Positions 1 to 5,960 of a stretch of DNA of 10,935 nucleotides are shown piece by piece; the stretch's first letter is position 1, and each line of letters begins with the position of its first letter. Position numbers and translations under genes: made by a program. Source of the stretch: JBEEJZ01 sp041168905 (GTDB taxonomy: Bacteria; Pseudomonadota; Gammaproteobacteria; Burkholderiales; Burkholderiaceae_C). The DNA lies in NCBI GenBank assembly GCA_041168905.1, contig JBEEJZ010000121.1:1-10935 (forward strand). Direction: 5' to 3'. The notes under the pieces were generated by a model, which was not told where the DNA came from, ran no database searches, and saw nothing but the letters and a program-made list of their open reading frames with translations.

Positions 1-2
1 AA

Positions 3-398
3 GCAACTGGCGGTGAACCAGATGTCATTGCCCGAGAGCTGACGTCCGGCCTCATCACCTTCTGCGATTGCTCTGCAGAAAGCCCCGCAGGACGCAGAAG
101 CGGCTGCTATGACCGTGAAGCGCTTGAATCCAGAAAAGAGAACAAGCCCAGGTTCAGCGCCGTCGAAATGGCTGCCACCATGGGTGTCGAGCTACTCACA
201 GAAAATGAATACCGGCATCTTCAGAAACTGGGTGAATTTGACACCAAGACTTCCAGCTGGATCAGGACGCCGCCAGACGTCAGATCCCTTGGCGGCGCCT
301 TGTTCTGCGACCGGCGCTACAACCAGGTGTTTACGTACCACAACGGTGCACAGTCCTATTACGCTGCCAGAGGCTTCAGAGGCTCACTTCGCGTGTAA
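3..398 (+). CDS. DUF4256 family protein, 5'-truncated by window edge
   Basis: An open frame runs without a stop from base 3 to a TAA at 396-398, giving 131 residues. The first ATG in it (168) is internal: the translation upstream of it (ATGGEPDV..., FCDCSAESPAGRRSGCYDRE) already matches the family pattern, so the true start lies outside the window. The visible part carries the family hallmarks as I know them: a CDCSAESPxGRR segment, a CYDREALESRKENKP segment, then MGVELLTENEYRHLQKLGEFDTK, GGALFCDRRY and a YYAARGFRGSLRV end. DUF4256 proteins are about 180-190 residues long, so roughly the first third is missing. The function is unknown; the protein looks soluble, with no membrane segment in the visible part. 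Its stop lies 15 bases before the next gene on the same strand, which suggests co-transcription. Family assignment is from memory of the family sequence. Confidence 0.85.
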   Translation, partial: ATGGEPDVIARELTSGLITFCDCSAESPAGRRSGCYDREALESRKENKPRFSAVEMAATMGVELLTENEYRHLQKLGEFDTKTSSWIRTPPDVRSLGGALFCDRRYNQVFTYHNGAQSYYAARGFRGSLRV

Positions 399-413
399 TC
401 TGGCGATCTCATC

Positions 414-818
414 ATGAATGCAACAAGCACCAGCCCCATTGTTCACACCCTTGTAGATGCACCTTGGTATTTGCACATCCACCTCGCAGTGACGCTGGTC
501 GCATTGGTGATGGGCGCCGTGGTTTTGTACCGCCGCAAGGGGACTTCGGCGCACAAAACACTGGGATGGTTTTGGGTCGTGTTGATGCTAGGTGCAGCGC
601 TAAGTTCGTTCCTCATTCAATCAGGCGGTCGTTTGAGCTTCATTCACGTGCTAAGTGTGGTGGTACTGGTCTCCATGCCTATGGCGGTGATCGCCATTAG
701 GCGGGGCAATGTCCGAAGCCACAAAATTGCCATGATCTCGACCTTTACAGGCTTGGTCATCGCGGGCGCCTTCACCCTCCTGCCTTACCGGATGCTTGGT
801 CGGCTGGTCTTTGGGTAA
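414..818 (+). CDS. DUF2306 family four-helix membrane protein
   Basis: A 134-residue protein with four predicted transmembrane helices at about residues 20-39, 50-69, 76-95 and 106-125. Short basic loops lie between helices 1 and 2 (YRRKGTSAHKTLG) and between 3 and 4 (RRGNVRSHKIAM). The repeated pattern of a basic loop with a His-Lys pair ahead of an even-numbered helix is typical of the DUF2306 group of predicted inner-membrane proteins. Several histidines (H21, H23, H47, H78, H103) sit at or near helix ends; heme or metal binding is possible but is only my speculation. No biochemical function is established for the family that I know of. It lies 15 bases after the DUF4256 gene and 14 bases before the DUF1801 gene, probably one transcript. 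The start is ATG 414; no strong Shine-Dalgarno sequence is visible. Confidence 0.85.
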   Translation: MNATSTSPIVHTLVDAPWYLHIHLAVTLVALVMGAVVLYRRKGTSAHKTLGWFWVVLMLGAALSSFLIQSGGRLSFIHVLSVVVLVSMPMAVIAIRRGNVRSHKIAMISTFTGLVIAGAFTLLPYRMLGRLVFG

Positions 819-832
819 AGTAAGAAACCACG

Positions 833-1201
833 ATGTGCACTCCGCAGACTGTCGATGACTACATCGCGCAAGCGCCCCTGCAGGTCCGACCCTTGCTGGT
901 GGAGATTCGGGCCACCGTGCGGCAGGCTGCGCCACTGGCCGAGGAACGCATCAGCTACCGAATGCCAGCCTATTTTCTGGATGGCGCCCTGGTTTACTTT
1001 GCCGCCTTCAAAAAGCACATTGGGTTTTATCCGCCTGTGAGAGATGCCGCCTTGAAACCGCTGCTGGCCAGGTACGCCGGCCCGAAAGGCAATCTTCAGT
1101 TTCCCCTCACTGAACCCATCCCGTACACACTTATTGCGCGGATGGTCCAGGCACGCATGGACGAAAACCGGGCTCGACGAGCCCTGAGGGTATCCGGCTG
1201 A
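833..1201 (+). CDS. DUF1801 / YdhG-like (frataxin-fold) protein
   Basis: A 122-residue soluble protein with the pattern of the DUF1801/YdhG family: an N-terminal YIAQAP helix, the EERISYRMPAYF segment (about 38-48), the FAAFKKHIGFYP strand pair (56-67), and KGNLQFPLTEPIPYTLIARMV (85-105) leading into a C-terminal helix. The length agrees with Bacillus YdhG (about 120 residues). That group adopts a frataxin-like alpha/beta fold, and some members have been described as iron chaperones; whether this one handles iron cannot be read from the sequence. The ATG at 833 is preceded by an A/G-rich stretch (taaagtaagaaa) that could serve as ribosome binding site. It is the last of three tightly packed plus-strand genes; no convincing terminator hairpin follows. 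Confidence 0.83.
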   Translation: MCTPQTVDDYIAQAPLQVRPLLVEIRATVRQAAPLAEERISYRMPAYFLDGALVYFAAFKKHIGFYPPVRDAALKPLLARYAGPKGNLQFPLTEPIPYTLIARMVQARMDENRARRALRVSG

Positions 1202-1261
1202 CACAGGCTGGACCAGACCAGTCGACACAGCATTCACAACGGGCTAAAAGTGGGTCGGCGT

Positions 1262-1267
1262 TAAAAT
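1262..1267 (+). promoter_or_regulatory. Putative -10 element (TAAAAT) upstream of the aminotransferase gene
   Basis: TAAAAT in the context gcgTTAAAATgcc is a good sigma-70 -10 match, 73 bases before the chosen start codon. No good -35 hexamer lies 16-18 bases upstream (bases around 1238-1244 read aacgggc), and the better TTCACA at 1233-1238 is 23 bases away. It supports the aminotransferase gene having its own promoter rather than relying on read-through from the DUF genes. It also explains why the in-frame ATG at 1266, which overlaps this hexamer, is unlikely to be the start. Confidence 0.35.
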
Positions 1268-1340
1268 GCCGCGCCCCGCATTACTGCGCCGGCAGCGTCC
1301 CATGCGCACACATTTCACACTCCCACAGGTAAATAGTCCC

Positions 1341-2537
1341 ATGTCCATGTTTTCTGCCGTCGAAATGGCCCCCCGTGACCCCATCCTGGGTCTGAACGAG
1401 CAATTTGCCGCCGACACCAATCCCGCCAAAGTCAACCTTGGTGTGGGCGTTTACTACGACGACACGGGCAAGCTGCCTTTGCTGGAGTGCGTGAAAGCGG
1501 CCGAAAAAACCATGATGGAAAAACCAGCTGCTCGTGGCTATCTGCCCATCGACGGCATTGCAGCTTACGACGCCGCAGTCAAGGGCCTGGTGTTTGGTGC
1601 TGACTCAGAGCCTGTCACCTCGGGCCGGGTGGCCACGGTTCAGGGTATCGGCGGCACAGGCGGCTTGAAGATCGGTGCCGACTTCCTGAAAAAGCTCAAC
1701 CCCAGCGCCAAGGTGCTGATTTCCGACCCTAGCTGGGAAAACCACCGCGCCCTGTTCACCAACGCCGGCTTCACGGTAGACAGCTATCGCTACTACGACG
1801 CAGCCAAGCGTGGTGTCGATTTCGAAGGCATGCTGGCTGACCTGAACGCTGCCGCCCCTGGCACCATCATCTTGCTGCACGCCTGCTGCCACAACCCGAC
1901 CGGCTACGACATTACCGCCGCACAATGGGACCAGGTGATTGCGGCCGTCAAGGCCAAGAATCTGGTGGCTTTCCTCGACATGGCATACCAGGGCTTTGGC
2001 CACGGCATCGCCGAAGACGGCGCTGTGATCGGTAAGTTTGTGGCTGCTGGCCTGAACATTTTCGTATCCACCTCTTTTTCCAAGAGCTTCAGCCTCTACG
2101 GCGAGCGCGTAGGCGCCCTGTCGGTGGTCGCCTCTGACAAGGAAGAAGCTGCCCGCGTGCTGAGCCAGCTCAAGATCGTGATCCGCACCAACTACTCCAA
2201 CCCGCCCATCCACGGCGGCGCTGTGGTGGCTGCGGTGCTGGGCAACCCTGAGCTGCGCGCCCTGTGGGAAAAAGAACTGGGCGATATGCGGGTGCGTATC
2301 AAGGCCATGCGCCAAAAGCTGGTGGACGGCCTGAAGGCCGCAGGTGTGACACAAGACATGAGCTTTATCACCACGCAGATCGGCATGTTCAGCTACTCGG
2401 GCCTGAGCAAGGACCAGATGGTGCGCCTGCGCAGCGAGTTTGGCGTTTATGGCACCGACACGGGCCGCATGTGCGTGGCAGCCTTGAACAGCAAAAACAT
2501 CGACTACGTTTGCGCTGCCATCGCCAAGGTGATCTGA
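1341..2537 (+). CDS. tyrB: Aromatic/aspartate aminotransferase (class I PLP enzyme)
   Basis: A PLP-dependent transaminase that moves an amino group between an aromatic amino acid or aspartate and 2-oxoglutarate; a cytoplasmic homodimer in the AspC/TyrB subfamily (Ialpha). From ATG 1341 it has 398 residues, matching the family (396-398). The frame is open back to ATG 1266, but those 25 extra residues are unlike the family and overlap a putative promoter. Visible active-site features: DPSWENH (PLP-stacking Trp), N185 in HACCHNPTG, D213 and Y216 in FLDMAYQGFG, the Schiff-base K248 in STSFSKSFSLYGERVG, and the carboxylate-binding R376 in TGRMCVAAL. These fall within two residues of the E. coli AspC positions. 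Whether aspartate or tyrosine/phenylalanine is preferred cannot be settled here; the symbol tyrB is the better guess given the neighbouring ring-cleavage gene. The stop codon directly abuts the convergent dioxygenase stop. Confidence 0.93.
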   Translation: MSMFSAVEMAPRDPILGLNEQFAADTNPAKVNLGVGVYYDDTGKLPLLECVKAAEKTMMEKPAARGYLPIDGIAAYDAAVKGLVFGADSEPVTSGRVATVQGIGGTGGLKIGADFLKKLNPSAKVLISDPSWENHRALFTNAGFTVDSYRYYDAAKRGVDFEGMLADLNAAAPGTIILLHACCHNPTGYDITAAQWDQVIAAVKAKNLVAFLDMAYQGFGHGIAEDGAVIGKFVAAGLNIFVSTSFSKSFSLYGERVGALSVVASDKEEAARVLSQLKIVIRTNYSNPPIHGGAVVAAVLGNPELRALWEKELGDMRVRIKAMRQKLVDGLKAAGVTQDMSFITTQIGMFSYSGLSKDQMVRLRSEFGVYGTDTGRMCVAALNSKNIDYVCAAIAKVI

Positions 2538-3392
2538 TCAGCCCCAGATCGCTGATCGCATCGAAATCGACGCAGCCTGAAAGCTGTCGTTGAAAAAGCG
2601 CGGTGGCTCAGTGGCATCCACCGCGCCAGCCGCATACAACAGCGGCAAGTAATGTTCGTGTGAGGGATGGGCCATCTTGGCCACCTCACCGAGCTTCATG
2701 AAGTCAGCCAGTTGGTCCAGCCGCCCACCTTCCATTTGTTGGGCGACCGTGGCATCAAACTCCAACGCCCAGTCGTAAGCCTGGTTTTTGGCTGCGCTCA
2801 TCTGCAGCGCACGCAGGTTGTGCACGACGTTGCCACTGGCCACGATCAACACCCCGCGCTCGCGCAAGGCCTTGAGCTGCTTGGCCAGGGCATAGTGCTC
2901 TTCCGGCGCCCGGCTGTAATCCATGCTGAGCTGAATGACGGGGATGTTTGCGGCAGGAAACATGGGCTTGAGGACCGCCCAAGCGCCGTGATCCAGGCCC
3001 CACTGCTCATGGTCCAAACCCAGGGGCTGTGAAGCTCTTTGGCGCACCAGTTGGCTAATGGCCAGAGCGGCATCGGGCTCACCGGGCACGGGGTACTGCT
3101 GGTCAAACAAGGCCTGGGGAAAGCCGCCAAAGTCGTGGATAGTCTTGGGTTTGTCCATGGCCGTCAGCCACCAGCCCTGGGTCAGCCAATGCGCCGAAAT
3201 GCACAAAATCAGTTGTGGAACCACCTCCCGGTTCATCAGCTCATGGCCCAGCAGCCGCCAGGACTGGCTGTACTCATTGTCCTCAATGGCATTCATCGGA
3301 CTGCCATGCCCCAAAAACAACACAGGCATACGGGGCGATTTCTTCAAGGTGGGCAAGGCGTCCAGCTGAGCTGCATTAGGGATGGGAATCAT
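2538..3392 (-). CDS. ygiD: 4,5-DOPA-type extradiol dioxygenase, LigB/class III family
   Basis: A 284-residue cytoplasmic enzyme of the class III extradiol dioxygenase (LigB) superfamily, closest in pattern to E. coli YgiD, which opens the ring of L-DOPA between carbons 4 and 5. Metal and active-site histidines are visible: H29 in LFLGHGSPMNAIEDN, H68 in ISAHWLTQG, H191 in ASGNVVHNLRAL and H247 in HPSHEHYLPLL. The IHDFGGFPQALFDQQYPVPG and WGLDHGAW segments are also typical of the subgroup. The divalent metal is probably Zn or Fe(II). The N-terminus is about 17 residues longer than YgiD before RMPVLFLGHG, so a shorter start is possible, but no other ATG lies close before the conserved region except the one within RMP. 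The leader ahead of ATG 3392 reads aaagaaagttgaaac, giving a modest purine-rich ribosome site. True substrate in this organism is unknown. Confidence 0.9.
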   Translation of the reverse strand: MIPIPNAAQLDALPTLKKSPRMPVLFLGHGSPMNAIEDNEYSQSWRLLGHELMNREVVPQLILCISAHWLTQGWWLTAMDKPKTIHDFGGFPQALFDQQYPVPGEPDAALAISQLVRQRASQPLGLDHEQWGLDHGAWAVLKPMFPAANIPVIQLSMDYSRAPEEHYALAKQLKALRERGVLIVASGNVVHNLRALQMSAAKNQAYDWALEFDATVAQQMEGGRLDQLADFMKLGEVAKMAHPSHEHYLPLLYAAGAVDATEPPRFFNDSFQAASISMRSAIWG

Positions 3393-3439
3393 GTTTCAAC
3401 TTTCTTTGAGATGTTTGATTTTCACCTGAGCAAATGGCA

Positions 3440-3468
3440 GCTGCCGCCGCAAAAGCAAGGCTGCCGCC
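3440..3468. repeat. Exact 9-bp direct repeat GCTGCCGCC, 20-bp period
   Basis: GCTGCCGCC occurs at 3440-3448 and again at 3460-3468, a period of exactly 20 bases, about two helical turns. The first copy overlaps a perfect 10-bp palindrome, GGCAGCTGCC, at 3436-3445. The pair lies in the spacer between the divergent dioxygenase and PHB depolymerase genes, about 48 bases upstream of the dioxygenase start codon and 120 bases upstream of phaZ. The arrangement would suit a tandem operator for a regulator, but chance in GC-rich DNA is a real alternative. Confidence 0.4.
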
Positions 3469-3515
3469 CAAGCGCGTTGCTGCACCAGGAAAACAGCCAT
3501 AAACCAGGCCGCAGG

Positions 3516-3575
3516 AATTGGTGTTTGCTCTCCACTATTGAAGGCCTGCTGCTGGTATATTGCAACGCACCAATT
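3516..3575. promoter_or_regulatory. Inverted repeat AATTGGTG...CACCAATT flanking putative phaZ promoter
   Basis: AATTGGTG at 3516-3523 is matched by its exact reverse complement CACCAATT at 3568-3575. The similarity extends inward with one gap: left arm AATTGGTGtTTGC, right arm (reverse complement) AATTGGTGcgTTGC. Arm centres are 52 bases apart, close to five helical turns, so both would face the same side of the DNA. The putative -10 TATATT (3556-3561) lies between the arms, and the right arm sits where transcription would start. This looks like a paired operator for phaZ; a hairpin with a 44-base loop is less likely. Confidence 0.4.
3556..3561 (+). promoter_or_regulatory. Putative -10 element (TATATT) for phaZ
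   Basis: TATATT lies 29 bases before the phaZ ATG in a spacer otherwise poor in A/T-rich hexamers. A matching -35 is not evident: 16-18 bases upstream the sequence reads around ccactatt. A start near 3568 would give a leader of about 23 bases. The weak -35 would fit a promoter that needs an activator or is controlled by the surrounding repeats, but the call rests on one hexamer only. Confidence 0.3.
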
Positions 3576-3590
3576 TTTTGAAAACCGAAC

Positions 3591-5243
3591 ATGCTCTACC
3601 AACTCTACGAAACCCAGCGCTCCTTGATGGAGCCGTTTTCCGATTTGGCCCAGGGTGCTGCCAAAGCCTATGGCAACCCCATGTCTCTCTTTGGCCAAAA
3701 CCCGTTTTCCTTGCGTATCTCTGCGGGCTACGACCTATTGCATCGCTTGGGAAAAGACTACGAGAAGCCAGAGTTCGGCATCCGTACTGTGGATGTGGAT
3801 GGCAAAGAGGTGGCCATTCATGAGCGTGTCGAAATCAACAAACCCTTTTGCCAGTTGCGCCGCTTCAAGCGCTTCAGCGACGACGCCAGCACCTTGACCA
3901 AGCTGAAGGACCAGCCCGTAGTGCTGATCGTGGCGCCGCTATCAGGCCACTACGCCACCCTGCTGCGCGATACGGTGCGCACCATGCTCAAGGACCACAA
4001 GGTCTACATCACCGACTGGAAGAACGCGCGCCTGGTGCCCACATCAGAAGGCATATTCCGCCTGGACGACTACGTCAACTATGTGCAGGAGTTCGTACGT
4101 CATTTGCAAGGCGTGTACGGCAACTGCCACGTCATGAGCGTGTGCCAGCCCACCGTGCCGGTGTTGGCTGCGGTGTCATTGATGGCCAGCCGAGGAGAAA
4201 AGCAGCCCCTGACCATGACCATGATGGGTGGCCCCATCGATGCCCGCAAGTCGCCTACGGCGGTCAACAACCTGGCCATGAACAAAAGCCTGAGCTGGTT
4301 TGAAAACAATGTGATTTACCGGGTGCCCAGCACCTTCCCAGGTGCAGGTCGTCGTGTGTATCCTGGCTTCCTGCAGCACACCGGCTTCGTGGCAATGAAC
4401 CCCAGCAACCACGCCAAGAGCCATTACGACTACTTCAAGGACCTGATCAAGGGCGACGACGCCAGCACCGACGCGCACCGCAAGTTCTACGACGAGTACA
4501 ACGCGGTTCTGGACATGGACGCCGAGTATTACCTGGAAACCATTCGTGTGGTTTTTCAGGAGTACTGCCTGGTCAACGGGACATGGGACATCCTGAGCGT
4601 CGATGGCAACGTGGAACGCGTTCGCCCGCAAGACATCCGTGACACGGCCTTGCTGTCGGTTGAAGGTGAACTGGACGACATCTCCGGCTCCGGCCAAACC
4701 CAGGCGGTGCACACCATCTGCAGCGGTGTAGACAGTTCCAAGCAAAAGCACATCGAAGTCGAGGGTGCAGGTCACTATGGCATTTTCTCGGGCCGTCGCT
4801 GGCGCGAAATCGTGTATCCGGCAGTCAAAGCCTTCATCCTGCAACACAACCGCCCCGCCAAAGTGGCTGCGGCTGCCGAGGTAAACACCGCACCCGCTGA
4901 GGCTGCGGTAGCGCCGGTGGTGCAGCTTGCCCAAGCCGCCCCGGCGCCTGTCGTGGCCCCGGTCCCCGTGAGCAAACCGGTGGTAGCCGCGCCGAAAAAG
5001 GCTGTGGTCAAGCCCGAGGTATCAAAAGCTGCAATTCCCGCAGCTGCGCCGGCAAAGGGCGCTAAGGCCGCTAGTCAGCCCAAGGTACAGGTCGCCGCGC
5101 AAGCGCCCGCTGCCAATGCGCCCAAGTCCAACTGGGTGACCCCACCAGCCAATGCAGTTGCTGTGGCTGCAAACGCGCCCAAGACCGAAGCGACGGTAAC
5201 CGTTGCCAAAGCCAGCGCCAAAAAGCCCACCGCCAAGAAGTAA
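3591..5243 (+). CDS. phaZ: Intracellular polyhydroxybutyrate depolymerase with basic Ala/Pro/Lys tail
   Basis: A 550-residue granule-associated depolymerase that mobilises stored PHB; the Cupriavidus necator PhaZ1 homologue (about 419 residues) releases 3-hydroxybutyryl-CoA by thiolysis. Residues 1-420 follow that enzyme closely: MLYQLYETQRS start, RISAGYDLLHRLGKDYEKP, VVLIVAPLSGHYATLLRDTV, and GRRVYPGFLQHTGFVAMNP. The catalytic triad is visible: the nucleophile is a cysteine, C185 in HVMSVCQPTVPVL; D362 lies in VEGELDDISGSG; H395 lies in GAGHYGIFSGRRW. The spacing agrees with Cupriavidus C183/D355/H388 apart from a five-residue insertion near 346. Residues 421-550 form an unusual low-complexity tail (described separately). 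ATG 3591 is supported by the conserved N-terminus; the ribosome site (gaaaac) is weak. It runs divergently from the dioxygenase gene and is followed after 29 bases by the RnfB-like gene, so the two may share a transcript. Confidence 0.94.
   Translation: MLYQLYETQRSLMEPFSDLAQGAAKAYGNPMSLFGQNPFSLRISAGYDLLHRLGKDYEKPEFGIRTVDVDGKEVAIHERVEINKPFCQLRRFKRFSDDASTLTKLKDQPVVLIVAPLSGHYATLLRDTVRTMLKDHKVYITDWKNARLVPTSEGIFRLDDYVNYVQEFVRHLQGVYGNCHVMSVCQPTVPVLAAVSLMASRGEKQPLTMTMMGGPIDARKSPTAVNNLAMNKSLSWFENNVIYRVPSTFPGAGRRVYPGFLQHTGFVAMNPSNHAKSHYDYFKDLIKGDDASTDAHRKFYDEYNAVLDMDAEYYLETIRVVFQEYCLVNGTWDILSVDGNVERVRPQDIRDTALLSVEGELDDISGSGQTQAVHTICSGVDSSKQKHIEVEGAGHYGIFSGRRWREIVYPAVKAFILQHNRPAKVAAAAEVNTAPAEAAVAPVVQLAQAAPAPVVAPVPVSKPVVAAPKKAVVKPEVSKAAIPAAAPAKGAKAASQPKVQVAAQAPAANAPKSNWVTPPANAVAVAANAPKTEATVTVAKASAKKPTAKK
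4851..5240 (+). other. Low-complexity Ala/Pro/Val/Lys-rich C-terminal tail of PhaZ
   Basis: Residues 421-550 of the depolymerase follow directly on the end of the catalytic domain (AFILQHN). The tail is built of Ala, Pro, Val and Lys with 16 lysines against 4 glutamates and no aspartate, and it ends in AKASAKKPTAKK. Motifs such as APK and NAPK recur (APKK, NAPKS, NAPKT). It contains a single tryptophan, in KSNWVTPP. Such composition resembles the basic tails of PhaF-type phasins and histone H1-like proteins that bind DNA or tie PHB granules to the nucleoid. A flexible linker with no specific partner is the plain alternative. The reading frame and codon use continue smoothly from the catalytic part, so it is not a frameshift product. 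Confidence 0.8.
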
Positions 5244-5272
5244 GTGGACTATCCCCGCTTGCCCCGCCACAC

Positions 5273-5935
5273 TTGAACCCGACCACGACGCTGTTCGATC
5301 AGGTGTTGGCGGCATTGCCGCAAACCCAGTGCACGCGCTGCGGTTTTGCAGATTGCGCGGCCTACGCGCAGGCCATCGTTGAATCGAATGAGCCTATTAA
5401 CCAGTGCCCACCCGGCGGCCAGGAAGGCGTGGCTCGGCTGGCGCGTGTCACGGGAGCGGCAACTCTGCCACTGAATCCCGATCACGGCATCGAAGGGCCG
5501 CGGCGCATGGTCTTTATTGACGAAGACTGGTGCATAGGCTGCACCCTCTGCATCAAGGCTTGTCCGGTAGACGCTATCGTGGGCAGTAGCAAGCGCATGC
5601 ACACCGTGATCGAGGCCTATTGCACTGGCTGCGAACTGTGTATCCCCGTGTGCCCCGTCGATTGCATCGAAACTGAAGATGCCACGCCCGGGCAAACCGG
5701 TTGGCAGGCCTGGTCATCGGGACAGGCCACGCAGGCCCGCGGTCGCTATGTGGATCACCAAAATCGCCAGAAGGTGGAAGCGCAGGCTCAAGAAGCCAGA
5801 CTGCTGGCCAAGGCCGAAGCCAAACTGGCCGATTTACCCGCGCACTCCTTGCATACCGACCCTGAAACGCTGGACAAGAAGCGCGCCATCATCGAGTCGG
5901 TATTGGCGCGGGCCCGAGCACGGCAAGCCTCCTGA
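5273..5935 (+). CDS. rnfB: RnfB-like soluble iron-sulfur protein (three 4Fe-4S sites)
   Basis: A 220-residue protein with an N-terminal Fes-type cluster site, C20-x2-C23-x4-C28-x16-C45 (QCTRCGFADCAAYAQ...NQCPPGG), and two ferredoxin-type sites: C87/C90/C93/C97 (CIGCTLCIKACPVD) and C117/C120/C123/C127 (CTGCELCIPVCPVD). That order is typical of RnfB, the electron-transfer subunit of the Rnf complex. It lacks RnfB's N-terminal membrane helix, so it should be cytoplasmic, as in the betaproteobacterial RnfB-like ferredoxins usually found without rnfACDGE. No other rnf gene is in this window. The C-terminal third (about 140-220) is charged and helical, with Ala/Glu/Lys-rich stretches. No ATG exists in frame near the conserved start; TTG 5273 is the best choice although no Shine-Dalgarno sequence precedes it. 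The gene lies 29 bases after phaZ, suggesting translation from the same mRNA. Electron donor and acceptor are unknown. Confidence 0.85.
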   Translation: MNPTTTLFDQVLAALPQTQCTRCGFADCAAYAQAIVESNEPINQCPPGGQEGVARLARVTGAATLPLNPDHGIEGPRRMVFIDEDWCIGCTLCIKACPVDAIVGSSKRMHTVIEAYCTGCELCIPVCPVDCIETEDATPGQTGWQAWSSGQATQARGRYVDHQNRQKVEAQAQEARLLAKAEAKLADLPAHSLHTDPETLDKKRAIIESVLARARARQAS

Positions 5936-5943
5936 GGCACCGC

Positions 5944-5957
5944 GCCGGTTGCCCGGC
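5944..5957. terminator. Short GC hairpin between convergent rnfB-like and chemoreceptor genes
   Basis: GCCGG (5944-5948) and CCGGC (5953-5957) pair around a four-base loop, within the 25-base gap between the two convergent stop codons. The position suits a bidirectional terminator. The stem is only five pairs and no T-run follows on either strand, so intrinsic termination is doubtful. Confidence 0.25.
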
Positions 5958-5960
5958 ACA

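Noticed and set aside
109..417. Plus-strand open frame of 102 codons overlapping the DUF4256 gene
   Set aside because: It lies in another frame over a region whose frame-3 translation clearly matches DUF4256; its product is low in recognisable pattern and rich in Pro/Ser/Arg.
1266..1340. Upstream ATG giving the aminotransferase 25 extra residues
   Set aside because: The extra segment is unlike AspC/TyrB N-termini and its ATG overlaps the probable -10 hexamer; ATG 1341 gives the family length.
1605..2354. 249-codon minus-strand open frame inside the aminotransferase gene
   Set aside because: It is fully antisense to a gene with intact PLP-enzyme motifs, and the product (His/Val/Gln-rich) resembles nothing; a typical shadow in GC-rich DNA.
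3039..3581. 180-codon plus-strand open frame antisense to the dioxygenase N-terminal half
   Set aside because: Overlaps a gene with all expected active-site histidines and runs into the promoter spacer; the translation has no recognisable domain.
3396..3698. 100-codon minus-strand open frame covering the divergent spacer and the phaZ start
   Set aside because: Its first third is antisense to conserved phaZ N-terminal codons and the rest covers the repeat-rich promoter region; no recognisable protein pattern. A small gene is not excluded but is not supported.
4176..4934. 252-codon minus-strand open frame inside phaZ
   Set aside because: Antisense to the catalytic half of a well-conserved depolymerase; no family pattern and no promoter or ribosome site seen.
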